DNA of 32,847 nt from assembly GCA_030041135.1 (NCBI GenBank), contig JASHOL010000468.1, positions 1 to 32,847 on the forward strand, read 5' to 3'. Source of the DNA: Streptosporangiaceae bacterium. GTDB lineage: Bacteria > Actinomycetota > Actinomycetes > Streptosporangiales > Streptosporangiaceae. Positions within the stretch are counted from its first letter, which is position 1; every line of letters starts with the position of its first letter. The translations under genes and the position numbers were made by a program. Shown one piece after another: positions 19,026 to 27,390 of this stretch. The notes below the pieces were generated by a model. That model was given only the letters and a program-made list of their open reading frames with translations, was not told where the DNA came from and ran no database searches.

Positions 19026-20222
19026 CTAACTCTCGATGGTCTCTGTTGGCCGCGAACGCGACCCTCGCCTGGGTCCGGCCGCGCACGCAGAGCCAGCCGC
19101 ACCGTTCGGTTTGCCCGGGTCGGCCGCGCCGCTCTTGGTGCTGCCGAACCTGCTCCCCCTCACCGGCTTCACCGGCAGGCGCATGGCTGTTCCTGGCGGG
19201 CAGCCGCAGCTGGACCGGAGCACGAGCTCAACCGGCAGGACCTCGGCCCTTGGCCGCAAGCCCGGCCTGATCATCCGGTCCATCAGCCGGATGCAGGCCC
19301 GCTCCCCGAGCCTGCGCATCGGCTGGTGGACGGTGGTGAGCGGCGGGTCACTGAGGCAGCCCGGGTAAATGTCATCGAAGCCGACCAGGGCGACGTCGTC
19401 AGGGACGCCCACCCCGGCTTCTGAGAGAGCCCGCAGGACACCGATGGCCATCTGGTCGTTGGCGGCGACTACAGCGTCGGGCAGCGAGGTGCCGTGGCTT
19501 GCGAGCAGGCTTTCGCCGGCTTCCACGCCGCTCTGCACGCTGAGCTCACCTACATAAGAACCGATCACACGGCAGCCGGGGTGCGCACTGATCACCCGCT
19601 CCAGCCCGAGCCGCCGCTCCCTGAGGTCGGCGAGGTGAGCAGGCCCGTCAACGTGGTAGAACCGCCGCCTGCCGTGCACCTCGATCAGATGAGCCACGAG
19701 GGCGGCCGAGCCGGAGCGATTGTCGGCTGTCACGACGTCGACGGTGGTCTCGCCAGGGGCGCCGGCGATGACCACGACTGGAACCCGCTCGGTGAGGCGC
19801 GCCAGCAGTGACGAGGGGACTACCGCATGGCCGATGAGCATGCCGTCCACCTTGCCTGACAGGTTCCTTAGCCGGGCGAAGTTCTGGCCGTTCTCGCCGT
19901 TCAGGTATGTGATCAGGAGCGACCAGCCGCTGTCGCTGACGCCGGCGCCGACACCCCGCATTACCTCGTCGTAATAGAGCAGGTTCATGTTCTCGACTTC
20001 GTACTGCCGGGCCCGGCTCTCGACGCAGACGAATCCGATGACCTCCTTGCGCCGACGCGACAAGCTCTGCGCAGCGCCGTCGGGGACATAGCCGAGCCGT
20101 TCGATCACTTCGTTCACGCGCAGCCTGGTGGCGTCGCGTACCCGGTCCTGACCGTGAATCACGCGGGACACGGTCGCGGTAGAGACCCCTGCCTCCCGAG
20201 CGACGTCATAGAGGGTTACCAC
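19026..20222 (-). CDS. LacI-family transcriptional regulator
   Basis: Encodes 398 aa. The N-terminal helix-turn-helix is TLYDVAREAGVSTATVSRVI, with a hinge near GYVPDGAAQSLS. A periplasmic-binding-protein-like sensor domain follows (IGFVCVE, VAANDQMAIGVLRAL, DVALVGFDDI). The last 65 or so residues, beyond the SCGCPPG motif, are low-complexity and probably disordered. Unusually for a regulator, it is the first gene of the operon it probably controls. Two palindromic LacI-type operators lie about 310 bases upstream at the predicted promoter. The GTG start has no strong Shine-Dalgarno. The effector is probably the imported sugar, which is an inference. Confidence 0.93.
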   Translation of the reverse strand: MVTLYDVAREAGVSTATVSRVIHGQDRVRDATRLRVNEVIERLGYVPDGAAQSLSRRRKEVIGFVCVESRARQYEVENMNLLYYDEVMRGVGAGVSDSGWSLLITYLNGENGQNFARLRNLSGKVDGMLIGHAVVPSSLLARLTERVPVVVIAGAPGETTVDVVTADNRSGSAALVAHLIEVHGRRRFYHVDGPAHLADLRERRLGLERVISAHPGCRVIGSYVGELSVQSGVEAGESLLASHGTSLPDAVVAANDQMAIGVLRALSEAGVGVPDDVALVGFDDIYPGCLSDPPLTTVHQPMRRLGERACIRLMDRMIRPGLRPRAEVLPVELVLRSSCGCPPGTAMRLPVKPVRGSRFGSTKSGAADPGKPNGAAGSACAAGPRRGSRSRPTETIES

Positions 20223-20496
20223 GTCTGCTCGCGGTTCAGCTGCCGTTGCGCTGACGAGGTCAGGAAGAGGGGACCATGACGGACGGTCAGCGAGATTTCG
20301 CCAGCTGACTTCACGTCAAGTCGGCTGCCCGCCGCCGACCCCGCCTCGCTGAGCAGGTCGCGGCGGTGCGGCGCGGCGCTGACTGACCGCAGGCTTGCGG
20401 AGCGAGGGCGGAGGTTCACGGCTATCGACCGCCTACTGCTCGGTGGCGTGCTCGGGAGGTGTGGCGGGCTTCGCTGCCCGGCCACCGGGCTTCGCA
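20223..20496 (-). other. Long leader between the predicted promoter and lacI
   Basis: About 275 bases of transcribed leader are predicted. It contains a possible 89-codon leftward ORF (GTG at 20485, TAA at 20216-20218) whose stop overlaps the lacI start by seven bases. Its product is Arg/Ser-rich and resembles nothing I recognise, so I do not call it a gene. No riboswitch motif was recognised. Confidence 0.3.
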
Positions 20497-20503
20497 GCCG
20501 AAC

Positions 20504-20532
20504 ATGTTAGCGAGCACACGATCGGCTGTCTA
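20504..20532 (-). promoter_or_regulatory. Predicted promoter of the lacI-ABC operon
   Basis: Read on the minus strand, TAGACA (-35, 20532-20527) and TAACAT (-10, 20509-20504) are 17 bases apart, each with four of six consensus bases. The -35 box overlaps the first LacI palindrome, which would explain repression. Confidence 0.45.
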
Positions 20533-20562
20533 AGCGCTTACATGTTGGAATCTAAGCGCTTA
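20531..20562. promoter_or_regulatory. Tandem LacI-type operators
   Basis: TAAGCGCTTA, a perfect 10-bp palindrome with the central CG typical of LacI/GalR sites, occurs at 20531-20540 and 20553-20562, each within TCTAAGCGCTTACAT or a near copy. The 22-bp centre-to-centre spacing is about two helical turns, so two dimers could sit on the same face. Confidence 0.75.
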
Positions 20563-20604
20563 CATTAGGACCGCTCGTAGAGGCGGTCAAGAGCTTGCCG
20601 CACC

Positions 20605-20994
20605 GTGATCGAAAAGTTTCGGCGCTACGCGAAAGCGGCACCGAGGTACTGCCAGGAGGGCGACATGCTCCCATCTGAGTCTGATTTGTGCCGGCAGTAC
20701 TCCGTCAGCCGCACCGTGCTCAGGCAGGCACTCGGCGAGCTCGAGGACGACAGGCTGATCCACAAGGTCAAGGGCAAGGGCACCTTCGTAACCGGCCGCC
20801 CGCTCACACCAGTTTCGTCAAGCACTCGCTGGGCTCGCTGACGCCGTTCGCCGGGTCATACGGTCCTGGTGGGCATGCGGACCGTCCGCAACGTCGCGCG
20901 CGACACCGCACTTGACGCTGGCCCCGACCTGACCGACGAGCAGCGCGCGATCCTGGTCGTGCACCGCTGGGAGAAGCGCTTTCACGTCGGCTGA
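20605..20994 (+). pseudogene. Degenerate GntR-family regulator
   Basis: From GTG 20605 the frame encodes a good GntR winged helix: LPSESDLCRQYSVSRTVLRQAL then a KGKGTFVTGRP wing. It then stops at 20841, only 78 aa long, with no effector domain. The expected continuation, FVKHSLGSLTPF (a UTRA-domain start in GntR/HutC relatives), appears in another frame from about 20808. That frame also ends soon. A further open piece, MRTVRNVARD, runs 20875-20994 in the first frame. I read this as a regulator broken by frameshift and deletion. A sequencing error or a functional DNA-binding-only fragment are alternatives. Confidence 0.65.
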
Positions 20995-21040
20995 CCGCGA
21001 GGTCACTCCAGTGGCTGCAGTGAGATGACGTCGGGTTCGC

Positions 21041-21075
21041 CGCCAGCCGCCAGCCGCCAGCCGCCGGCCGCCGGC
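21041..21075. repeat. 7-bp tandem repeat, five units
   Basis: CGCCAGC occurs three times, followed directly by CGCCGGC twice, then a degenerate CGCGCCGGCGG end. Simple GC-rich slippage repeat in non-coding DNA. Confidence 0.85.
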
Positions 21076-21209
21076 CGCGCCGGCGGCTCGGTCGAACTGG
21101 TCAAAGCGGCCGATGCGCCCACGGCCTAGCCTCGGACGTCAGGCACCCACCACCCGCTTCCTTTAGGCACACATCAGCCGCGGCACCCTTCGCCAACTCC
21201 CCGCAAAGG

Positions 21210-21228
21210 CTGGCCCGTCGCGGGCCAG
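21210..21228 (-). terminator. Hairpin downstream of the SDR gene
   Basis: CTGGCCCG-TCG-CGGGCCAG is a perfect 8-bp stem with a 3-base loop, about 105 bases beyond the SDR stop. On the minus strand it is followed by CCTTTGCGG, a very short T run. Termination is plausible. Confidence 0.4.
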
Positions 21229-21332
21229 TGGGCCGTCGCGGACCACGCCGCGCAGTCGTGCGGCCGTGGCCATGCCCGGTCCCCTTCCGCGATGGGTGAT
21301 TCGGATTCTCCCTGGACGCGTGGCCACGCGGG

Positions 21333-22079
21333 TCAGGGCAGTGGCCGCAGGCCGGCTGCCCCGAGCAAGTAAGCATTCTGCTCGGGATCTGGACCCGCGG
21401 CCAGGCCGGTGACGGCGTGCCCGACCTGCGCTGGCGTGAGCGGCGGGCCGCCGGCGCGACGGGCAGCGCCGTCGCCTTCCGTCGCGGCGTAAGCCCGGGC
21501 GAACACGGCGCCGAGCGCGGTCGCGGGGGTCAGCTGCGGGAGCAGCGATACGAACCGGATGCCGAGCTTTGCCCGTGCCGATTCCTCGGCGGCGTACGCA
21601 GTCAGCCAGCGGATGGCCGACTTGGCCCCGGAGTAGCCGCCCGACAGGGGCGAGCCGAAGAGCGCTGCCCCGCTGGAGAGGGCGACAACCGTACTTCCCG
21701 GCTCGAGCGGAGCCAGCAGCGCTTCGCGCGTCCAGTTGAATGCATGCTGGACATCGACATCCCAGTTCCGGCTGAACGTCTGCCAGGTGTACTGCTGCAG
21801 CGGCCGCGGCAACGGCGTGGCGCCGGCATTCAGCACGAGCACGCCTGGGTGGTACTTGTCGATGAGTTCGCCCGCCGCCACTGGGTCGGCCGCATCGGCC
21901 ACCGCTGCGGTGAACGACTCACCCAGCTCGGCACGCAACTCGTCCAGCGCGTCTCGATTTCTGGCGACCCCGACCACCTGCGCGCCTGCCTCGCTTAGCG
22001 CCGTGGCAATGCCACGGCCGAAGCCGCGGCTAGCGCCAGTGACAACTGCCGTCACACCCGCTAGGTCACTATCTGACAT
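21333..22079 (-). CDS. Short-chain dehydrogenase/reductase (SDR)
   Basis: Encodes 248 aa, the normal size for a classical SDR. The NAD(P)-binding TGASRGFG is near residue 15, LNAGA follows near residue 83, the catalytic serine is in VALSSGAA, and the active-site YSGAK supplies Tyr and Lys. VARNRD after the second strand suggests an NADP preference, which is tentative. GGAGGGAG just upstream of ATG 22079 confirms the start. No neighbouring enzyme indicates a substrate; it stands alone between a broken regulator and a YciI-like gene transcribed the other way. Confidence 0.92.
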   Translation of the reverse strand: MSDSDLAGVTAVVTGASRGFGRGIATALSEAGAQVVGVARNRDALDELRAELGESFTAAVADAADPVAAGELIDKYHPGVLVLNAGATPLPRPLQQYTWQTFSRNWDVDVQHAFNWTREALLAPLEPGSTVVALSSGAALFGSPLSGGYSGAKSAIRWLTAYAAEESARAKLGIRFVSLLPQLTPATALGAVFARAYAATEGDGAARRAGGPPLTPAQVGHAVTGLAAGPDPEQNAYLLGAAGLRPLP

Positions 22080-22380
22080 GACACTCCCTCCGTAATGCGC
22101 CTCGGCCCGGCTGCCGGGTCCGGCGGTCTGCCCAGACCGCTTGGGTCCGCGCGAGTCCCCTGGCCCGGCCGCGGGGATGCGTGGCTGATCACGATGACTT
22201 CCAGTGTGGATCGGCGCGGGAGAGCCAAGGCAGTGCCTGGCACATCAGTCAGGCGTGGGGTTTGCAACCTGTGAGCGTGTACTTTGCACAGGCCCGCCGT
22301 GGCCGCCTTGCCCCGGCCGCCGCCTGGCAGGCGCCGGGAGCCTGATTGACGGTCCGTCGGCGGGCCGGCAGACTCGGCGC
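22080..22380. other. Divergent intergenic region
   Basis: About 300 bases between the divergent SDR and YciI-like genes. It must hold both promoters, but I could not pick convincing -35/-10 pairs. The in-frame GTG at 22204 would extend the YciI-like ORF with unrelated sequence and is rejected. Confidence 0.4.
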
Positions 22381-22680
22381 ATGACGGAGTGGATCTACTT
22401 CATCCATGTCTCGCGAGCGGACTTCGCCGCGACCATGACCGCCGAGGAGCAGGCGGTGTGGGCGGAGCACTTCGAGAGATTGAAGACGATGCATGCTGCG
22501 GGGGACCTGATCCTTGCCGGACCGACGCTCGGCACCATCAACACGGGGCTGGTGATCTTTGAAGCCGCCGACGAAGAGACCGCTCGGCAGGTCATGGCCG
22601 AGGACCCGGTCATTCGCGGCGGCCATGGCCGCGGGGAGTTGCGTCCGTTCCGGGTGTCGCTCCTGCGTGGGAGGGACTGA
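22381..22680 (+). CDS. YciI-like (YCII domain) protein
   Basis: Encodes 99 aa from ATG 22381. It shows the ferredoxin-like YCII pattern: a short strand with a histidine (IYFIHVSRADF), the helix EEQAVWAEHFERLKTMHAAG, the strand LILAGPTLG, and EDPVIRGGHGRGELRPFRV near the end. YCII proteins are small, mostly uncharacterised, and some are suspected hydrolases using a His/Asp pair. The reaction here is unknown. It is convergent with the GNAT gene 21 bases downstream. Confidence 0.8.
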   Translation: MTEWIYFIHVSRADFAATMTAEEQAVWAEHFERLKTMHAAGDLILAGPTLGTINTGLVIFEAADEETARQVMAEDPVIRGGHGRGELRPFRVSLLRGRD

Positions 22681-22701
22681 GCTGACCGACCGGAGTGGAA
22701 C

Positions 22702-23205
22702 TCATCGGCCGGCGGCGACCGCGAAGGAGATCCACACATCGGGCGGAAGCCCCGGCTGGCCCGGCACCGGGCGGCGCTCCTCGCTCCACGCATCACCGGC
22801 GATCTCGGTCGCGACACGACGCCAGAAGCGCACGGCCGCCGGGTTGTTGTCCTGGAACGCAACTTCCCATTCGCCAGGATGGTGGCCGACCACCTCCCGA
22901 ACCGTACGCAAGCCGATCCCGGTTCGGCGCACCGCGCGGACGACGAAGAACCCGCTCAGCACGCGAACCTGGCTGGCCAGCCCGCGGACGACAGCCAGGC
23001 CGACCGGCCGGTCGTCGATCATGAGCAGGTACGCCTCCCAATCTGGGTCCGCGAATGCGGCCTGGAGCCTTTCACTGCGGAAGGTGCCGTCGGGACTGGG
23101 TAGCTGGCCACCGAACTCGGACATGTCGTGACGGAACATCAGCCACAGCCGTTCGAGCACGGGCTGATCGGTCGGGCTGGCCAGCCGAACCGAGACGTCA
23201 GGCAC
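22702..23205 (-). CDS. GNAT-family N-acetyltransferase
   Basis: Encodes 167 aa from GTG 23205, chosen because AAGGAG lies six bases upstream and VRLASPTDQPVLERL is a typical GNAT first strand and helix. The acetyl-CoA site is seen as FFVVRAVRRTGIGLRTVREV (the R/Q-x-x-G-x-G/A region), and the late NNPAAVRFWRR is the usual GNAT motif B. The acceptor substrate cannot be inferred. The track ORF starts 22 codons earlier without a ribosome binding site. Confidence 0.86.
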   Translation of the reverse strand: MPDVSVRLASPTDQPVLERLWLMFRHDMSEFGGQLPSPDGTFRSERLQAAFADPDWEAYLLMIDDRPVGLAVVRGLASQVRVLSGFFVVRAVRRTGIGLRTVREVVGHHPGEWEVAFQDNNPAAVRFWRRVATEIAGDAWSEERRPVPGQPGLPPDVWISFAVAAGR

Positions 23206-23348
23206 GACGCTCTCCTTGTCTGCCAGGCTGCACGCAGGACCAGCGCCGGCCGCGAAGCGCGCCAACCTCATCTGCGTCCTGGCCCGCCCTGAGCTGCGCT
23301 AGTCCGGCGTGGCGCGGAATGACGCGCAACCGGCTGGGGCGGGTGAGC

Positions 23349-25148
23349 TCACTCGGTCCACTCCTGCTCGGTATTGCTGGCGCAGGTCGCGATGCCGGCG
23401 GGGGACTCGTTCGTGGCGGGACTGTCCGCGTTGAGGCACAGGCTCGACGGCATTGCCGCAAGGTCGATCGTGGCCCCGTCCGTGTTCCAGACCTGGGCGT
23501 CGGACCCGGTGCAGGTCTCGATGACGACATCCCCGCCGCTGGCGACGGATTTGGTGGTCAGGCACAGGCCAGACTCCTCGTTAACGAACTCATAGCCGGC
23601 TCCGTCCTTCGCCTCCCGCCAGTCCTGATACCAGGAGGAGTTGCAATTGGCCACGTCGACCTGGGCAGTGTTTACGTGGTTCATGGCGTTGAGGCAGAGG
23701 TCGTGCGTCTCGTTCTTGACCGTGAAATAGGTCACGGTGGTTGGTGAAGGGCTGGGGCTGGCCGGCCGACTGGACGCGGGCGGCGCGCTCGGCGAGACTG
23801 ACGGGTCGCCCTCCGTTGCGTTACCCGGGCTGGTGGGTGCAGGGCGGGCCCGGGAACGGTGGGCGGGTGAAGGGCTGGAACGGGCCGAGGTGACGTTCTC
23901 AGAAGGACGGGCGCTCGCCGTGGGAGCGGGCAGTTTGAGGCTGCTCTGGCCCTGGCTACCTGCAGGCGCGTGGGTGACGAGGATGATGCCACCGACGACG
24001 CCGCCGGCCAGCAACAGCGACGTGACCGCGGCGACAGCAACTCGTCGGCTGCCGAGAGTGCGCAGCCCGCGTCTTCCCGGCAGCCGGACCTTCAAGCCCG
24101 TAGGCGGCTGAAGGCCGGTCGATGCATCCCAGCTCGGATGTAGATCCGTGCGCCGGCTACCGACAAGGCGCGGCGCACCTTTCTCCGCTGGCAGCGGGAC
24201 CTGCAAGTCGGCCTGCGGTTGCCGACCGGTTTGTGGCTCCAAGCTGGGGTTCGGGTCCTCGGGGGAGTTAGGCCGGAGCAGCTGCGATACCGGCTGGGGC
24301 ACCGGCCATTGGCCGGGGACCTGGCGCAGGCTCGCGCGAGCCTCCTCGATCGTCGCGCGCTCGCTCGGGTCGCGGCGCAGCAGCCCGGTGATGGCCACCG
24401 CCAAGCTCGGGTCGCAATGTGGGACGGGCAAGTCCTCGAACAAGATGGCACGCAGGGTGGCAGCGGAGCTGTCCCGGTTGAACGCGCCGTGCCCCTCGGC
24501 GGCGTGATACAGCGTCGCGCCGAGTGACCACAGGTCCACGGCGGGCGTGATCGGCCCGCCGTTGAACAGCTCGGGTGCAATGTATGCCTGGGTGCCCAGG
24601 ACGATCCCGGCTTTGGTCAGCCTCGGGTCCCCGACGGTGTGCGCGATCCCGAAGTCGGACAGCTTCGCGCGGCCGTCGGCCGTGATCATGATGTTCTCGG
24701 GCTTGACGTCCCGGTGCACGATGCCAAGCGCGTGCGCGGCCGCCAGGGCGTCAAGCACCTGCAGGCCGTAGCGGACCACCGTCGCGGCGGGCATCGGCCC
24801 GTCCCGCGCGATCAGCTGGCCGAGGGTGTTGCCTTCCACAAATTCCATGACGAGGTATATGGGGTCCTGCGCGGTATTGGCGGGAACGACCTCGTAGAGC
24901 GCGACCGCGTTGGGATGCTGAATGCGCGCGGCGCTGCGCGCCTCCTGAAGCGCGCGCTGCTCGTGGGTCTGCACGTCCGCGTGGGTGAGTCCCGCCGCTG
25001 GGCGCAGTTCCTTCATCGCCACCATGCGGCCGAGTAGCTCGTCGGCCGCCAGCCAGACCGTCCCCATCCCGCCGCTGCCGAGTTCGCGCACCAGACGGTA
25101 CCGTCCCGCTACCAGCCGACGCGGCGTTCTAGCCTCGCTGTCCGACAC
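23349..25148 (-). CDS. Membrane Ser/Thr protein kinase with extracellular ricin-type lectin domain
   Basis: Encodes 599 aa from GTG 25148, preceded by AAGGACGGGG. Residues about 17-275 are a PknB-like kinase: GSGGMG loop at 24-29, Lys46, HRDVKPEN catalytic loop, DFG and APE, with all catalytic residues intact. A Pro-rich juxtamembrane stretch precedes one membrane helix (VAAVTSLLLAGGVVGGIILV). Outside lies a Ser/Pro/Thr-rich linker and a C-terminal beta-trefoil with three repeats, each opening with LCLN or LCLT and ending in QDW, QVW or QEW, the ricin-B QxW signature. This suggests sensing of a carbohydrate or wall glycan, replacing the more usual PASTA repeats. Targets are unknown. Confidence 0.92.
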   Translation of the reverse strand: MSDSEARTPRRLVAGRYRLVRELGSGGMGTVWLAADELLGRMVAMKELRPAAGLTHADVQTHEQRALQEARSAARIQHPNAVALYEVVPANTAQDPIYLVMEFVEGNTLGQLIARDGPMPAATVVRYGLQVLDALAAAHALGIVHRDVKPENIMITADGRAKLSDFGIAHTVGDPRLTKAGIVLGTQAYIAPELFNGGPITPAVDLWSLGATLYHAAEGHGAFNRDSSAATLRAILFEDLPVPHCDPSLAVAITGLLRRDPSERATIEEARASLRQVPGQWPVPQPVSQLLRPNSPEDPNPSLEPQTGRQPQADLQVPLPAEKGAPRLVGSRRTDLHPSWDASTGLQPPTGLKVRLPGRRGLRTLGSRRVAVAAVTSLLLAGGVVGGIILVTHAPAGSQGQSSLKLPAPTASARPSENVTSARSSPSPAHRSRARPAPTSPGNATEGDPSVSPSAPPASSRPASPSPSPTTVTYFTVKNETHDLCLNAMNHVNTAQVDVANCNSSWYQDWREAKDGAGYEFVNEESGLCLTTKSVASGGDVVIETCTGSDAQVWNTDGATIDLAAMPSSLCLNADSPATNESPAGIATCASNTEQEWTE

Positions 25149-25337
25149 CGATCCCCGTCCTTGCTGATCTTCTAGCGCCACGAGCCCACAGCAGCCTATG
25201 ACCAAAACGCTTGATCTATCAGGAAAGGAGTAAAGGCTTGGTTGCGATAACGGGATTAGTGCAGGATCTGCCCGGATGGGCCAGAGTCCGCCAGTCGTGG
25301 AGTTTCCGCTGGTCGCCGCGAGCACAGCTGGTGGTGC

Positions 25338-25366
25338 CCTGCGGGAACTCGGCGCGTTCCCGCAGG
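25338..25366 (-). terminator. Terminator hairpin after the S53 protease gene
   Basis: CCTGCGGGAAC-TCGGCGC-GTTCCCGCAGG is a perfect 11-bp stem with a 7-base loop, 20 bases past the protease stop. It would insulate the kinase gene downstream. Confidence 0.7.
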
Positions 25367-25386
25367 ACGCTGAACCGGTCGGCGGA

Positions 25387-27183
25387 TCAGCCGAAGCCGA
25401 AACCTCCGACCTGGAACGAGATGGTCTGCGTCAGCAACAGCCCCGTGATCGTCACCGTGTATGAGCCAGGTGCCAGTCCCGCGGTGTCGACGGTGACGGT
25501 GACGGTGCCGTTGCCGTCCGGACCGCCGACGTTGAGCGACTGCGGCGAGGACAGGGACAATCCGCTGAGCGTGGCCGTCACGTCATCCCAGGTCTGTCCA
25601 GGCACCGTGGAGGCCGGGTTGGCGTACGGGCCGCTCGTCACCCCGTACTGCCCGGGAAGCGGCGGATACACGCCGAAGCCGTCCAGGATCGTGGTGCCGT
25701 TCGGAGTACGGCCTGGAATGAAGCCGTGCCCGGTGACCGTCACCGTCTGACCGTTAGCCACGTGAAAGGCGGACTCGCTGATATGAGATTCCAGCCGGTT
25801 CAGGTCGCGCTGCGCGATCCGACTCGGCTGGAACGGTCCGTGCTGCCTGTCGATCTGCCTGACCAGGGCGGGCACGAACGCGGGCGCGTAGATGGTGCCC
25901 CAGCCCGCGGCGATGCTGTAACCGGGCCCGGTCGAGTAGCCGGTCACGCCGTAAGCGCTGTCGGTATAGCCGGCCGGGACATCGATGATGCCGGCCGCCG
26001 CCCCACGCGGTCCGATCGCCGCCAGAGCCGGGTTCACCGTACCGAGATCGGCACCGCGTAGCTGCGTGGCCAGCGCGAGGACGCCCGCGAAGGTGGGCGA
26101 CGCCTGCGACGTCCCGTCAGAAGCATCCATCGAGATGTCGGGGAAGGCGCGGCCGGTGACGCCGCGCAGCGCCGGGATGCCTCGCTGCCACCACGGCTTG
26201 GGGTACACCGTGGAAATTCCGGCGCTCTCCGCGTCGGAGTCATTGTTCGGTGCGGTCCACAGCGCATCCGGGGCGGTGCGTCCGGTCGGAGTGGCCAGAC
26301 CCGGGTTCGGGATCGTGCCACCAACCGCGGTGACCCACGGGCTGTCGACGGGGTGACCTGCGGTGAGGCCGATCGGCGGCGTGCACTGGCCGGTGTCGCC
26401 GAGCACCGGTGGGTCGGTCGGGCCGCAGTCTCCGGCAGCGAAGCTCACCGGGATGTTGTGCGCGGCGGCGTCGAGGAAGGCCGGGTCTAGCGAGTGGATG
26501 GCCGCCTGCTGGGTGGCGGTCGGGTTCGTGGGGTCGTTGATGAAGTCGTTCTCGCCGTCACCCAGGCTTACCGTGATGACGTCCGCAAGGTGCTCGTTGG
26601 CGATCATCTCGATGGCCTGAGCTACCTGCGGCCACCCCTGCATGCCGATGGTTTCCGGCACCGGCGGGCTGACGAAGATGATGTTCGCGTACGGCGCCAT
26701 GGAGTGGATCGCCTCGGCGTCGAGCCGGTCTTCCCCTGGGCTGCACTCGACCTGGCAGGTCGCGGACGGGTTGGTCGGCGCCGGGAGCGCCATCTGGGTG
26801 ATGTTCGCCGGGGGCAGGTCCATGTCCGCGTCGTAAGACGCCATTGACGCGTCAAGGCCAGGGTCGGGGTTGGTAACGATGTAAGCCACGGTCACGCAGG
26901 CGCCGTCGATCCCCTGCTTCCAGAGGTTGTTGACGCCGTAGTCGATGATGTCCTCCTGCGCGGTCGGATCCGGGAAGCGCAGTCTGAGTGACTGCCCCGC
27001 GGCGACCTTCGCCTCGATCGCGTTATATGTCGCGGTCGTAGCCGCGATGCGCGCGGAGGGCGGTGGAACGCCCTGGCACTGGCCGGCTGGTGCAGGAGCG
27101 CTTGCGAGCGCCGGACCTGCGAGCGCGGTACCGGCAACTAATAAAGTGCCAGCACCAGCGATAAGAAGGGCTCTAGCGAACAT
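25387..27183 (-). CDS. Secreted sedolisin-type (S53) serine-carboxyl peptidase
   Basis: Encodes 598 aa from ATG 27183, eight bases after GGAGG. A signal peptide (RALLIAGAGTLLVAGTALAG) directs export. The S53 catalytic set is visible: Glu and Asp spaced Ex3D in GEDRLDAEAIHSMAP, the oxyanion Asp in FAAGDCG, and the nucleophile in DGTSQASPTFAG. VTVSLGDGEND precedes the substrate region. The C-terminal 130 residues hold a beta-rich module (GQTVTVTGHGF, GTVTVTVDTAG, GSYTVTITG) resembling an IPT/TIG-like domain. No long activation prodomain is evident before the catalytic part, unlike classical sedolisins. The 5' leader contains two small hairpins (27213-27234 and 27248-27266). Confidence 0.88.
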   Translation of the reverse strand: MFARALLIAGAGTLLVAGTALAGPALASAPAPAGQCQGVPPPSARIAATTATYNAIEAKVAAGQSLRLRFPDPTAQEDIIDYGVNNLWKQGIDGACVTVAYIVTNPDPGLDASMASYDADMDLPPANITQMALPAPTNPSATCQVECSPGEDRLDAEAIHSMAPYANIIFVSPPVPETIGMQGWPQVAQAIEMIANEHLADVITVSLGDGENDFINDPTNPTATQQAAIHSLDPAFLDAAAHNIPVSFAAGDCGPTDPPVLGDTGQCTPPIGLTAGHPVDSPWVTAVGGTIPNPGLATPTGRTAPDALWTAPNNDSDAESAGISTVYPKPWWQRGIPALRGVTGRAFPDISMDASDGTSQASPTFAGVLALATQLRGADLGTVNPALAAIGPRGAAAGIIDVPAGYTDSAYGVTGYSTGPGYSIAAGWGTIYAPAFVPALVRQIDRQHGPFQPSRIAQRDLNRLESHISESAFHVANGQTVTVTGHGFIPGRTPNGTTILDGFGVYPPLPGQYGVTSGPYANPASTVPGQTWDDVTATLSGLSLSSPQSLNVGGPDGNGTVTVTVDTAGLAPGSYTVTITGLLLTQTISFQVGGFGFG

Positions 27184-27390
27184 GTTGCGGCCTCCGGGAT
27201 CAGAGCTGCCTGCCACGGCGCGGCTTTGCCGTGGAGCGACCCACTAAGGACGCTAGGCCAGCGTCCGATTCGCGGCAAGACGTGGCAGCCCGGTGCTTCC
27301 GCTCCCACTGAGCAATGGAGTCTCATTTGCGGTGTTGTTCGACTCCGCACAATCCCGGCCGAAACCGAACGTGTTGTTCATGCCGCTCTC

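Larger units (their letters stand above)
20995..21332. other. Intergenic region without a supported gene
   Basis: Between the gntR remnant and the dehydrogenase gene lie a 7-bp tandem repeat and one hairpin, listed separately. The short ORFs here have no recognisable domain or ribosome binding site. Nothing else was seen. Confidence 0.5.

Noticed and set aside
21041-21075. CRISPR-like repeats
   Set aside because: The units are 7 bp and contiguous with no spacers, so this is a simple tandem repeat.
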